This document shows, in pieces, positions 32,854 through 42,062 of a stretch of 64,000 nucleotides of DNA. A program made the position numbers and the translations under genes. Under the pieces are notes generated by a model. The model saw nothing but the letters and a program-made list of their open reading frames with translations. It was not told the DNA's origin and made no database searches. The stretch spans positions 2,170,001 through 2,234,000 of the forward strand of contig NZ_CP042306.1 in NCBI RefSeq assembly GCF_007859635.1. The letters run 5' to 3'. The number at the start of each line of letters is the position of its first letter. Position 1 is the stretch's first letter. This DNA comes from Sphingomonas panacisoli. GTDB taxonomy: Bacteria > Pseudomonadota > Alphaproteobacteria > Sphingomonadales > Sphingomonadaceae.

Positions 32854-32921
32854 TACGGGTCCAGCGGTGGGAGGAAGCGGCGCCTGTAGCGGAATGACGG
32901 CGCTGCTTCAAACCCTCCGGC

Positions 32922-34067
32922 CTAGACGAGTCCGCTAACCGCCGCCGCACCCTTGGTATCGGGGAACAGGGTCGCCATCGCCTTGCCTGGCTCGACGCCG
33001 TAATGTCCCGCGACCGCGCCCGCGACGAACTGGTCCAGCCCGAGCGTCGGTTTCAGATCGCGGCCTTCGTAGAGCGCGGCTTGGCCCAGCCCGGGCCAGT
33101 CGGCCATCACGCGACCACCCTTGACCCCGCCACCGATCAGCATCGCGGCTGAACCCGTGCCGTGGTCGCTGCCGCCGGTGCCGTTGACCGCGACCGTGCG
33201 GCCGAATTCGGTCGCGACCAACACCATCGTATCGCTCCACGCCGGCCCCATGCCGGTCTTGAGCGCGGCGATCATGGCGTCGAGACCCTTGAGCTGCGCC
33301 GCCAGCCGACCACGTTGACCCGCATGCGTATCCCAGCCGCCGGTCTCGATCATCGCGATCCGCGCGCCGTTGGCGGGCGCAAGCAGCTTGGCCGCGAGCG
33401 CACCGGTCGCGGCGGCGTTGGCCGCATTGGCCGCGGTCAGGTCGCCGGTCAGCGTCCGCGTGTTCATCGCCTCGCTCCACAGGCCGTGCAGTTGGCCGTC
33501 GCCCTGGTAGAGCGACGCGACGCGCATCATCAGGTCGTCGGACGCCTGAGGCAGCGCCGAAGGGGCGTAGCTGCTGACCTCATGCGGCCCGCGCAGCGCC
33601 AGCGGCACCGTCGCCGACACCGCGATCGCCTTTGCCTCGCCCGACGGGATCAGCCCGAGCATGCGATTGAGCCAGCCGTCCTTGACCTGGTACGCGCCGG
33701 TACCGCCGCTCTCGAGGACGTTCTGCCCGTCGAAATGCGAGCGGTCGCGATACGGCGAGGCGATGGCATGCGCGAACAGCGCCTCCTTCGCGTCGTACAT
33801 CCCCGCCAACGAGGTCATCGCGGGGTGCAGCGCGAACATGCTGTCGAGCTTCTTCGCGCCGGCAAAATCGGCCGCGAGCTGCCCGCGCGCGCCGGCAAAG
33901 GCCGGATCGCCAACCGCGCCGATCGTGCCCAACCCGTCGGCCGCGCCGCGTTGGATGATGAAGACGAAACGGCGGTCGGTCTCTGCCTTGGCGAACGCCA
34001 TGCGCGGCGCAAGCGCGAGGCCCGCAAAGGCACCGGAGCGGATCAGGAAGGAACGGCGATCGTACAT
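32922..34067 (-). CDS. DUF1501 domain protein with twin-arginine signal
   Basis: This 381-residue protein begins with a Tat signal peptide (RRSFLIRSGAFAGLALAP followed by RMAFA). DUF1501 proteins resemble sulfatase or alkaline-phosphatase folds and are usually encoded next to DUF1800 genes, as here. Conserved parts include the C-terminal GGSDHGTGSAAMLIGGGVKGG stretch and ALFAHAIASPYRDRSHFDGQ. The Tat machinery is encoded 5 kb away. The role is unknown. A strong GGAGG ribosome binding site precedes the start, and the gene follows DUF1800 by 2 nt. Confidence 0.85.
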   Translation of the reverse strand: MYDRRSFLIRSGAFAGLALAPRMAFAKAETDRRFVFIIQRGAADGLGTIGAVGDPAFAGARGQLAADFAGAKKLDSMFALHPAMTSLAGMYDAKEALFAHAIASPYRDRSHFDGQNVLESGGTGAYQVKDGWLNRMLGLIPSGEAKAIAVSATVPLALRGPHEVSSYAPSALPQASDDLMMRVASLYQGDGQLHGLWSEAMNTRTLTGDLTAANAANAAATGALAAKLLAPANGARIAMIETGGWDTHAGQRGRLAAQLKGLDAMIAALKTGMGPAWSDTMVLVATEFGRTVAVNGTGGSDHGTGSAAMLIGGGVKGGRVMADWPGLGQAALYEGRDLKPTLGLDQFVAGAVAGHYGVEPGKAMATLFPDTKGAAAVSGLV

Positions 34068-34069
34068 GA

Positions 34070-35593
34070 TTACCTCCGCAGCATTTCGGGCGACACGAGC
34101 AGCAGCGCGAGGCCCTGACCCGGGCTCTCGGCGCGCGCCAGCGCCTGTTCGGTGGCCGGCGTCAGCGCGCCGGGGAAGAGTTTGGGGGCGAGCGCGCGCG
34201 CGTCGATCGCGCCGCCAGAACGCGTGGCGAAGCGTTCGGACGCCTCGACCCGGCGTACGAGCGCGTCAGGGCCGGCCCAGCTTGCGGCTATATCGTCATA
34301 GCCGGCCGGCGATCCGGGCTTCCAGGTCGGTTGCCCGAGCTGATTGAGCAGGCCGACCGCGGCGAGCGGCAGCATCTGCTTCATCCCGAGCGCCCTGCCC
34401 GTCGATACCGTCCATTCCCACGGAGACTTGAACTTGACCGGTGCGGCGACCCAACATTCGGGGCTGTCGATCAGCACGCGATAGAGCGACGGCAGGTCGC
34501 CGCCGGTCTTGAGGAACGATGCCTTCAACCGCGCGACGAGCGCCGCCGGCGGCATATCACCGGCGAAGTGCCGCGCGAGCTTGGTCGCGACATGTTCCGC
34601 GGTGGCAGGGCTGGTCGCCAGCGTGTCGAGCACCGCCTGCGCCTGCTTCTCGCCGCCCTCGGCATATTTGCGCGCGATGATCGTCCGCTCGCCCGGCTCG
34701 TGCAGCCGCGGCGCGAACACGAACTCGCCCGGCGCACCGTCGGTCCCGGCCAGCCGCGCACCCGGCCCGCGACCGATCCCGCTCACGGTCCAGCCGGTCA
34801 GCGCGCGCGCGAACTCGGTCACGTCGGCCTGGGTGTAGGTCGTGCGCACGCCGAGCGTGTGCAGCTCCATGATCTCGCGCGCGAGATTCTCGTTTAGCCC
34901 GACCTTCTGTCCGTTGGCCCGTGGACGGTTGGCGGCGAACTGACCGGCAGGGCTGTTCGGCCCGACCGACACCGCCTGGTCGAGATAGAGCAGCATCGCC
35001 GGATGCCGTTCGACCGCGTTAAGCATATCCCCGAACTTGCCCATCAAATTGGGTCGGATCGCCTCGAATTCGAGCAGCCCCGACAGGCCGATCACCTGCA
35101 GCTTGTCGGCCGACACCGCGAAATGATTGGCCCAGAAATGCGTTAGGCGCTCGGCGAACGGCGTCGGGCTAATCAGCGCCGCGGTGATCCGCGCACCCAC
35201 CGCTGCGGCATAGTCGTCGCGCACTTGCCCGCCGACGAAGCGGCGCGCGGCCTTGAGCGGGTCGCCGGCATCGGGGTCGGGCTTGGCGCCGGGTTCGGGC
35301 GTACCGGGAGCCATGGTCGGGGCCATTCCGGGCGTCATTGGCGGCGGAGGCATCGCCGCGGCAGCCTGCTGCTTTCGCCCCAGCCCCTGCTGCCGCAGCA
35401 TCCGTTGCTGCTCGAGATAGTCGGCGAGCTCGCCCGCCACCTTGGTCCGCGTCGGCACATTGGCGAACGCCGCGGGTTTGGGCTCGAACTTGTCGATCTG
35501 GCCTTTCAGCCAGCCTTTCGGGTCGTTCGGGATGCTCTCGTCGGGACGGGCGCCGAGCCCGAAGCGATTGAGCGCGATGCTGGCATCGGCCAT
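34070..35593 (-). CDS. DUF1800 domain protein
   Basis: This 507-residue protein of the DUF1800 family begins ASIALNRFGLGARPDESIPN, the characteristic opening in which a short N-terminal stretch precedes helical repeats. Conserved parts include HFWANHFAVS, NENLAREIMELHTLGV and YTQADVTEFARALTGW. A Pro/Met-rich low-complexity stretch (PPPPMTPGMAPTMAPG) sits at about residue 75-95. The function is unproven. It pairs with the DUF1501 gene 2 nt downstream. The start at 35593 precedes the conserved opening; an upstream frame with no family match was rejected. Confidence 0.85.
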   Translation of the reverse strand: MADASIALNRFGLGARPDESIPNDPKGWLKGQIDKFEPKPAAFANVPTRTKVAGELADYLEQQRMLRQQGLGRKQQAAAAMPPPPMTPGMAPTMAPGTPEPGAKPDPDAGDPLKAARRFVGGQVRDDYAAAVGARITAALISPTPFAERLTHFWANHFAVSADKLQVIGLSGLLEFEAIRPNLMGKFGDMLNAVERHPAMLLYLDQAVSVGPNSPAGQFAANRPRANGQKVGLNENLAREIMELHTLGVRTTYTQADVTEFARALTGWTVSGIGRGPGARLAGTDGAPGEFVFAPRLHEPGERTIIARKYAEGGEKQAQAVLDTLATSPATAEHVATKLARHFAGDMPPAALVARLKASFLKTGGDLPSLYRVLIDSPECWVAAPVKFKSPWEWTVSTGRALGMKQMLPLAAVGLLNQLGQPTWKPGSPAGYDDIAASWAGPDALVRRVEASERFATRSGGAIDARALAPKLFPGALTPATEQALARAESPGQGLALLLVSPEMLRR

Positions 35594-35673
35594 TGCCACG
35601 TCACTCCATGCGATGCGACTGCGGGGTACAACGCCTTTGTCGCACAAATATCCCGGCGATAACGCGGGACCGC

Positions 35674-36840
35674 CTAGAACCCTTCGGGCAAGTCGATCGG
35701 CCCGACGACCTCGCGATACCGCGCGATGGCGTAGCGATCGGTCATCCCGGCGATGAAATCGGCGATGTGGCGGCTCAGCCAGGGCTCGTCGGACGGCATC
35801 CGATCGGGCCACTCCCCCGCCATCAGCGACGGGTCGGCGTGATAGGCCCCGAACAAGCCGGCGACGACGACCCGCGCCTGGTCCGCCGCCGCGAGTTGCA
35901 GCGGGTGGTGATAGAGGTTGGCGTACATGAAACGCTTCAGCCCGCGCTCGTCCTCGCGCATCGCGTCCGAAAAGCCGATCAGCGGCCGCCCGGTATCGCG
36001 CGCATCGTCGGGTGACGTGATCCCGGATTCGGCGATGGCCGCACGGCTGGTCGCGATCAGATCGTTGACCATCGCGCCGATCTGACCGCGGATCAGCTCA
36101 CCTGCCAGCCGCGACGGCGGCACCTCCGGAAAGCGGGCGCGGCACTGGTCCCAGCGCGCGGCGATCATCGGCACGCCAAGCAACTGGTCGAGGCTCAGCA
36201 GTCCGGCGCGCAGGCCGTCGTCGATGTCGTGATTGTCGTAGGCGATGTCGTCAGCGATCGCCGCGACTTGCGCCTCCAGGCTGGCATGCGTGTCGAGATC
36301 CAGCGGGAATTGCTCGTCGGCACGCGCGAGCGCCCATTGCGGGGCGTGGATCGGTCCGTTGTGTTTGGCCAATCCCTCCAGCGTCTCCCATGTCAGGTTG
36401 AGCCCGGGAAAGCGCGGATACGGGCTGTCGATCTCGGTCAGCGCGCGGAGCGTATTGCCATTGTGGTCGAACCCGCCCTGCCCGCTCAGCGCCGCCTGCA
36501 GCGCATCCTCACCCGCATGGCCGAACGGCGGGTGGCCGATATCGTGCGCAAGGCACAACGCCTCGGTCAGATCCTCGTTGAGCCCGAGCGCGCGCGCGAT
36601 CGTGCGGCCGATCTGCGCGACTTCGATGCTGTGCGTCAGCCGGACGCGGAAATGGTCGCCGTCGGGCGCGAGGAACACCTGCGTCTTGTGGCGCAGCCGC
36701 CGGAAGCTGATCGAATGGACGATGCGGTCGCGGTCGCGCTGAAACGCATCGCGCGGGCCGCGCGCGGTCGTCTCGTCCTCGGGATAGAGCCGTCCCCGCG
36801 TGAGCCATGGGTCGGAGGCGTAGGGCGCGAGCTCGGGCAT
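35674..36840 (-). CDS. dgt: Deoxyguanosinetriphosphate triphosphohydrolase-like protein
   Basis: This 388-residue HD-domain dNTP triphosphohydrolase has the HD motif in LCLAHDIGHPPFGHAGEDAL, preceded by VRLTHSIEVAQIGRTIAR and RDRDRIVHSISFRRLRHKTQV. It hydrolyses dNTPs to the nucleoside and triphosphate and so limits dNTP pools. In many alphaproteobacteria dgt precedes argS directly; here the DUF1800/DUF1501 pair lies between them. Upstream is a REP-like block. Confidence 0.92.
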   Translation of the reverse strand: MPELAPYASDPWLTRGRLYPEDETTARGPRDAFQRDRDRIVHSISFRRLRHKTQVFLAPDGDHFRVRLTHSIEVAQIGRTIARALGLNEDLTEALCLAHDIGHPPFGHAGEDALQAALSGQGGFDHNGNTLRALTEIDSPYPRFPGLNLTWETLEGLAKHNGPIHAPQWALARADEQFPLDLDTHASLEAQVAAIADDIAYDNHDIDDGLRAGLLSLDQLLGVPMIAARWDQCRARFPEVPPSRLAGELIRGQIGAMVNDLIATSRAAIAESGITSPDDARDTGRPLIGFSDAMREDERGLKRFMYANLYHHPLQLAAADQARVVVAGLFGAYHADPSLMAGEWPDRMPSDEPWLSRHIADFIAGMTDRYAIARYREVVGPIDLPEGF

Positions 36841-36896
36841 GCCGGGGATGTAGCTGGCGAGCGCGCTGAAATCTAACCGATACTTGCGGCCAATAT

Positions 36897-37021
36897 TCCC
36901 CTCCCTGCAAGGGAGGGGTCAGGGGTGGGTCGAGGCGTGGCGAGACGCGACGTCAAGATGTGACGATGGCGGTATCGCGATACTTCCACCCACCCCCAGC
37001 CCCTCCCTTCCAGGGAGGGGA
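36897..37021. repeat. Inverted pair of CCCCTCCC palindromes between the TPR/SPOR gene and dgt
   Basis: A 34-nt element at 36897-36930 and its inverted partner at 36988-37021 (three mismatches) belong to the same family as those at 30258-30387. Each contains a CCCCTCCC/GGGAGGGG hairpin. The gap 36841-37030 contains only this. Confidence 0.75.
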
Positions 37022-37030
37022 GCATGACGC

Positions 37031-39082
37031 CTATTTAGCCCCCAACCGATCGATCTTCTGCCCCTTGGTGCTCGTGAAGACGAAGCCCGACAGCCCGGCC
37101 TTACTCATGCGGTTGACGAACGCCTGCGCCTCGTCGCTGTCCTTGAACGGCCCGGTCAGGACGCGGTTGGTGGCGCGGAGCGGCGTGCTCCAGCCTTGGC
37201 GGCCGCGGAACAGGTCGGGCGCCTTCGACTGCAGCGCAGCCCAAGCCTTACGCAGGTCGCCCTCGTTCGCGCCGCCCGCGACCTGGACCCAGACGCGCGC
37301 GGGCTCGCCCTTGGTTTCGGCGTCCGCCTTGGCCTTGGCGGTCGCGGTCTTGCAGCGTGCGTCGTTCGCCTTTTCGCGCGCGGTCATCGGCTTTTTGAAC
37401 TTTACGGGCGCTGCGACCTTGCCCTTCACCGGCTTGGGCGGGATCGGGCAGCCATTCTTGTCGAGCGGGGGTTCGTCATCGTCAGCGGCGACCTTGATCG
37501 GCCGGCCCCGCGCGTCGAGCTTCGGCATCTTGCCCTTCGCGGACTCCACCGCGGCGTCGGCTATCTCGCTTTTCGAAGGCTTGCGCGTGCGCGTCGTCGC
37601 GGGCTTGGCCTCCTCGACCGGCTTGACCTTGACCTCGGCGGGCGCCGCCGCCGGCGCAACGGCGGGTACCGGACGAGGTTTCGGCGTCGGCGCGGGCGGC
37701 GGCTTGTCGAGCCCGGCGACGATCCGCGCGAGCACGGTGTCCTCGCTGACCCGTGCGGTGGCGGTCGGCTGCGGCACGCCGGCTTCCGCGGCACTCGGTT
37801 GGTCGGCGGTGCCGGGGATCGGTTCGGCGGGGGTCGCGATCGGCGTATTCGCCGCGACTTCGACCGGCGCGGTCGGGGCCGGATTTAGCGCAGGAGTGGC
37901 GGGCGCTGGTGCCGGTGCGGAGCTCGACGGCATCGCCGCGCCGACGCTCACCGGGTTCGGAGTCGGCGCAGGCGTCGGCGGGGGCGCCACGGCCGCTACG
38001 GCTGGCGTTGGCGTCGGCGCCGGGGCCGGAACAGGTGCAGGTGCGGGAACCGGGCTCGGCGCAACCGCTGCGACACGGACCGGCGGCGGCAGCGTTGCCG
38101 GGGTTGGCGTCGGCGTCGCGCGCGGCGGAACATAGACCGGCGGTGCGACAGCGGCGACCTCGACCGGCTTGGCGACGACCGGTGTTCGCGCGGCGAGCGC
38201 CTGCTCGTCCTTCTTGCGCTTCTTGCGCTTGCGTCCGTCATCGACCGACGCCAGCACCACCGGCGGTGGCGCGACAACCGGCTTGGGCGCGTACGGATCG
38301 GGGCCGAGTCGCGGCAATTGCGGCACCAACTGCGCGTCGGCGACTCGCTCTGGCGTCGCGCGAGTTTCGCCGAACGTCACCGCGAACGCGCGATCGGCCG
38401 CGGCAAGCTGAGGCAGGCGGCGGAAGAAGGGCGTCAGGCCCGCGCCGAGCCCCGGCGACATCATTGTCTCGGCGATCTTCTCGGCGCCCGCCGTGTCGCC
38501 GCTCATCGCCAGGATGAACGCACGGTCGCGCCATGCCGCGCGATCGCCGGTCTTGATCAAAGGGTCGAGCAGCTTGAGCGCGTCGTCCTTCTTCCCCGAA
38601 ATGCCGAGCGACAGGGCGTAACGCCGCGTCACCTCATCATCGGCGCCATCACGCAACGCCAGGCGATAGTCGCGCTGCGCCCGCTCCTGCTCGCCGATCA
38701 AATCGTAGGCGAGCCCACGATCGCCGGCATATTTGCTGGGGCTCAGCCCGCGCCGCTCGGCCTCCTGGAACCGCATCAGCGCCATGCCGGGGCGCTCGGC
38801 GCGGACCATGATGCTGCCCCAGCCTGCCTTGATCCGGGGATTGTTGGGGTCGAGCTTCTCGGCGCGGCCGAAGAAGGTCGCCGCCGCGGTGCTGTCGCCC
38901 ATCCGCAGCGTCAGCTCACCCGCGGTGATCAGCGCTTCGATATCGAGCGGGTTGGCGGCCAGCAGCCGCATGTCGGCAGCGAGCGCATCGGCGTCACGAT
39001 TCTCGCTCGCGGTCTGCGCCTGTGCGCCACCCGCCACCGCAAAACCGAGCGCGGCAAAGGTCAGGGTCCGGCGCAACATCAT
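37031..39082 (-). CDS. Exported TPR and SPOR domain protein downstream of ftsZ
   Basis: This 683-residue protein has a signal peptide (LTFAALGFAVAGGAQAQ). Tetratricopeptide-like helices run from about 30 to 240 (AEKLDPNNPRIKAGWGSIMV, KYAGDRGLAYDLIGEQERAQ), followed by a long Pro/Ala/Val low-complexity linker (about 270-530) and a C-terminal SPOR domain from about 605 (RVWVQVAGGANEGDLRKAW to KAGLSGFVFTS). SPOR domains bind septal glycan. Its place right after ftsZ suggests a periplasmic role in division; the family is not further known. Codon use in the linker is repetitive but not a tandem repeat. Confidence 0.8.
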   Translation of the reverse strand: MMLRRTLTFAALGFAVAGGAQAQTASENRDADALAADMRLLAANPLDIEALITAGELTLRMGDSTAAATFFGRAEKLDPNNPRIKAGWGSIMVRAERPGMALMRFQEAERRGLSPSKYAGDRGLAYDLIGEQERAQRDYRLALRDGADDEVTRRYALSLGISGKKDDALKLLDPLIKTGDRAAWRDRAFILAMSGDTAGAEKIAETMMSPGLGAGLTPFFRRLPQLAAADRAFAVTFGETRATPERVADAQLVPQLPRLGPDPYAPKPVVAPPPVVLASVDDGRKRKKRKKDEQALAARTPVVAKPVEVAAVAPPVYVPPRATPTPTPATLPPPVRVAAVAPSPVPAPAPVPAPAPTPTPAVAAVAPPPTPAPTPNPVSVGAAMPSSSAPAPAPATPALNPAPTAPVEVAANTPIATPAEPIPGTADQPSAAEAGVPQPTATARVSEDTVLARIVAGLDKPPPAPTPKPRPVPAVAPAAAPAEVKVKPVEEAKPATTRTRKPSKSEIADAAVESAKGKMPKLDARGRPIKVAADDDEPPLDKNGCPIPPKPVKGKVAAPVKFKKPMTAREKANDARCKTATAKAKADAETKGEPARVWVQVAGGANEGDLRKAWAALQSKAPDLFRGRQGWSTPLRATNRVLTGPFKDSDEAQAFVNRMSKAGLSGFVFTSTKGQKIDRLGAK

Positions 39083-39145
39083 CTGGGGTGTAGCTTAAGC
39101 CGATCGCTGGCTGAACGGGAAATGATTGGCTGGGTCACAAACGCC

Positions 39146-39186
39146 AAAACGGGGCGCGACGGCGACGAACCGTCACACCCCGTTTC
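39146..39186 (-). terminator. Terminator of the dcw cluster after ftsZ
   Basis: AAACGGGG (39147-39154) pairs with CCCCGTTT (39178-39185), with an inner GACGG/CCGTC stem (39158-39162, 39170-39174). On the minus strand it ends CCCCGTTTTGG. It lies 13 nt after the ftsZ stop and ends the cluster transcript. Confidence 0.75.
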
Positions 39187-39198
39187 AGGATGAGACAA

Positions 39199-40692
39199 TT
39201 ACTGGTTGTTCTGGCGATGCAGGAAACGCGGGATATCCAGCGAATCCTTCTCGGCTTCCGGCTCGGACTCGCCGAACGCACCGCGTGCGACGTTCTGCAT
39301 CCGCTCGAACAAGGTGCCGCCCAGCTTGACCTTGGGCGCCGGGGTTTCTTCCTCGCCCGTCGCGATGGTTGCGCCGCGATCGTTGACGTAATCGTCGTCA
39401 CCGAACGTCAGGCGGGTCGGCTGTGCCGGCTCGACCTCTGCGCCGGCATCGAGCACCAGCTCGTCGGTATCGGCGGTCGGCGTGTCCAGCCCGTCCTCGG
39501 CAGTCGGCTCGACGACCGGCGCCGACAGTTCGAGCGGCTCGTCGTCCGCTGCGGTGTCGACGATCGGATCGGCGGCCGCGGTGACTTCGGGCTCGTGCGT
39601 CGGTTCGACGGCGGCGGGCGCTTCCGGCACCGACACCGGCGCAACCGCTTCGCTGCGACGGCCGAACGAGAAGGCGCGGGTGGCCGGCTCGGCGGCGGCA
39701 ACCGCATTGGCGTCGGCCTCGATCCCGGTCGCGACGACCGAAACGCGGATCTTGCCTTCCAGGTCGGGGTTGAACGCCGAGCCCCAGATGATGTTGGCGT
39801 CTTCGTCGACCAGCTCGCGGATATGGTTCGCTGCTTCGTCGACTTCGAGCAGGCGCATGTCCTCGCCGCCGGTGATCGACACGATGACGCCCTTCGCGCC
39901 CTTCATGCTGACACCGTCGAGCAGCGGGTTTGCGATCGCCTTCGACGCGGCTTCGATGGCGCGGTTGTCGCCCTCGGCCTCGCCGGTACCCATCATCGCC
40001 TTGCCCATTTCCTGCATCACCGAACGGACGTCGGCGAAGTCGAGGTTGATCAGGCCGGGCATGACCATCAGGTCGGTGATGCCGCGCACGCCCTGCTGCA
40101 GCACTTCGTCGGCCATTTCAAACGCTTGCTTGAAGGTCGTGTTGGCGTTGGCGACCAGGAACAGGTTCTGGTTAGGGATGACGATCAGCGTATCGACATA
40201 CTTTTGCAGCTCTTCGATGCCCGCCTCGGCCGCCTTCGCGCGGCGATTGCCTTCGAATGCGAACGGCTTGGTCACGACGCCGACGGTCAGGATGCCCGCG
40301 TCGCGCGCCGCCTTGGCGATGACCGGGGCCGCACCGGTGCCGGTGCCGCCACCCATACCGGCCGCAATGAAGCACATGTGGCTACCCTCGAGCGTCTTGG
40401 CGACCGCGTCGATCGTCTCTTCCGCCGCCGCACGGCCGATCTCCGGCCGACTGCCTGCGCCGAGGCCTTGGGTGATCTTCGCGCCGAGCTGGATCTTCTG
40501 CCCCGCCTGGCTCTGCTTGAGCGCCTGGGCGTCGGTGTTGGCGACCAGGAAGTCGACGCCCTGGACGTCGTTCTTCATCATGTTCGCGATCGCGTTGCCG
40601 CCCGCGCCACCCACACCGATCACCGCGATTCGCGGGGTCAACTCGTCAACTTCCGGCGGAAGAAATTCGACCATGTCACCTGTCTCCGTCAT
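39199..40692 (-). CDS. ftsZ: Cell division GTPase FtsZ
   Basis: FtsZ (497 residues) polymerises into the Z-ring. The tubulin signature [10 protein letters not shown] lies near residue 110, with [13 protein letters not shown] at the start and [18 protein letters not shown] at the T7/C-terminal region. The C-terminal linker is long (about 170 residues, acidic, Pro/Ala/Glu-rich), ending in the conserved C-terminal peptide [12 protein letters not shown] that binds FtsA. Such long linkers are usual in alphaproteobacteria. The cluster terminator follows closely, and 97 nt separate it from ftsA, the largest gap within the cluster, which may hold its own promoter. Confidence 0.97.
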   Translation of the reverse strand: MTETGDMVEFLPPEVDELTPRIAVIGVGGAGGNAIANMMKNDVQGVDFLVANTDAQALKQSQAGQKIQLGAKITQGLGAGSRPEIGRAAAEETIDAVAKTLEGSHMCFIAAGMGGGTGTGAAPVIAKAARDAGILTVGVVTKPFAFEGNRRAKAAEAGIEELQKYVDTLIVIPNQNLFLVANANTTFKQAFEMADEVLQQGVRGITDLMVMPGLINLDFADVRSVMQEMGKAMMGTGEAEGDNRAIEAASKAIANPLLDGVSMKGAKGVIVSITGGEDMRLLEVDEAANHIRELVDEDANIIWGSAFNPDLEGKIRVSVVATGIEADANAVAAAEPATRAFSFGRRSEAVAPVSVPEAPAAVEPTHEPEVTAAADPIVDTAADDEPLELSAPVVEPTAEDGLDTPTADTDELVLDAGAEVEPAQPTRLTFGDDDYVNDRGATIATGEEETPAPKVKLGGTLFERMQNVARGAFGESEPEAEKDSLDIPRFLHRQNNQ

Positions 40693-40789
40693 GTTCCCGA
40701 AAATGGGCGGGAACGCCCTATGCCCACAACTTCTTGCACCATCCCCCCTATACTATCCACCACAATTAGGGGTTCGGTGACTTATTTTG

Positions 40790-42052
40790 TTAATAATTCG
40801 CCCGAGCCGTGCGGATCAGGCGACGGACCATCGAAAATGGCGATGGCTTGTGTACGAGTTGCCGTTCATCCGCCGCCAACGCACGAAGATCGATCGGGTT
40901 CGTCGCGGCGTGATGGATAAGCCCAGCGAGCGTCGCGAACGCCGGTCCGGAATGCGCATCGGGCAGTCCAGCCAGCCCGCGCGGCCGGCCTACGCGCACC
41001 GATCGGCCCAGCGACGACTGCGCATAATCGGCGATGCCCTTCAGTTCCGCCCCGCCGCCGGTCAGCACGACCTGACGCCCGACATTGCCGTCGAACTTCA
41101 TCGCGGTCAGCGCCTTGCCGATCTCGCCCATTAGCACTTCCAGCCGCGTGCGGATCACCGCGATCAGCTGCGCCTTGGTGATGCGCGGCCCCTCGCTCGC
41201 GCCATCCTCGGACAGCGGCGTGATCTCGATCACCTCGTGATTGTCGCGCGGTGTCGCGTTCGCACAGCCGTGGAAACATTTGATCCGTTCGGCCTGGGTA
41301 CGGCTCGCGCCGAAGGTCGAGGCGATGTCGTCGGTAATGTCCGCCGCGCCCATCTGGATCGTGGTCAGCCCGACCAGCATCCCGCCCGCGAACAGCGAGA
41401 CGTTGGTGATCCCCGCGCCCATTTCGACCAGCGCGGTGCCGAGTTCGCGCTCTTCCGCGCTCAAACAGGCGAGGCCCGTCGCGACCGGGGCGGCGATGAT
41501 CGACTTCACCTCCAGGTGCGACTTGGCGACGCACAGGCCCACGTTGCGCACCGGCGATCCGTCGGCGGCGACGACGTGGATATGGACGCCCAGCCGATCG
41601 GCATGCAGGCCGCGCGGATCCTTGACCCCGGTCAGTCCGTCAAGCGTGTAGAGCGCCGGCTGCGCGTGGAGCACCATCCGCCCCGCCGGGTCGATCGATT
41701 CCCGCCCGGCGCGCAGCAGCGCATCGATATCGGACTGCTCGATCCGGTGCCCGCCCATCTCAAACTCGATCGAGGCGACGTCGCTGACGAGGCCGCCCGC
41801 CGAAAACCCGACCCAGACATTCTCGATATTGGTCTGCGCGATCCGTTCCGCCTGTTCGACCGCTTCGCGCACCGCGACCTCGGTCGCGCCCATATCGGCG
41901 ATGCAGCCGCGCTTGACCCCGCGGCTCTCGCGCTGGCCGGTGCCGAGCACGATCAGCTCGCCGCCATCGCCCTTCTGCGCGATCATCGCGGAGACCTTCG
42001 ACGACCCGATATCGAGCGCGGTGATCAGTCCTTCCGGTCCAGCCTTTGCCAT
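40790..42052 (-). CDS. ftsA: Cell division protein FtsA
   Basis: FtsA (420 residues) is an actin-fold protein that tethers FtsZ to the membrane. It contains LITALDIGSSKVSAMIA (phosphate 1), the 1C subdomain, GAGITNVSLFAGGM (phosphate 2) and VVLTGGGAELKGIADYA (adenosine). The C-terminal amphipathic helix PFSMVRRLIRTARANY is the membrane-targeting sequence. The start at 42052 places the actin fold at the N-terminus; the upstream frame in ftsQ was rejected. Confidence 0.95.
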   Translation of the reverse strand: MAKAGPEGLITALDIGSSKVSAMIAQKGDGGELIVLGTGQRESRGVKRGCIADMGATEVAVREAVEQAERIAQTNIENVWVGFSAGGLVSDVASIEFEMGGHRIEQSDIDALLRAGRESIDPAGRMVLHAQPALYTLDGLTGVKDPRGLHADRLGVHIHVVAADGSPVRNVGLCVAKSHLEVKSIIAAPVATGLACLSAEERELGTALVEMGAGITNVSLFAGGMLVGLTTIQMGAADITDDIASTFGASRTQAERIKCFHGCANATPRDNHEVIEITPLSEDGASEGPRITKAQLIAVIRTRLEVLMGEIGKALTAMKFDGNVGRQVVLTGGGAELKGIADYAQSSLGRSVRVGRPRGLAGLPDAHSGPAFATLAGLIHHAATNPIDLRALAADERQLVHKPSPFSMVRRLIRTARANY

Positions 42053-42062
42053 ATACTCCCCC

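Noticed and set aside
37600..38250. Possible tandem repeat array in the Pro-rich linker
   Set aside because: Codons for Pro, Ala and Val recur, but no unit of fixed length repeats, so it is low complexity rather than a tandem array.
37753..38517. Plus-strand frames opposite the Pro/Ala-rich linker of the TPR/SPOR protein
   Set aside because: They arise from the low-complexity GC-rich sequence; the minus-strand frame has a signal peptide, TPR and SPOR domains.
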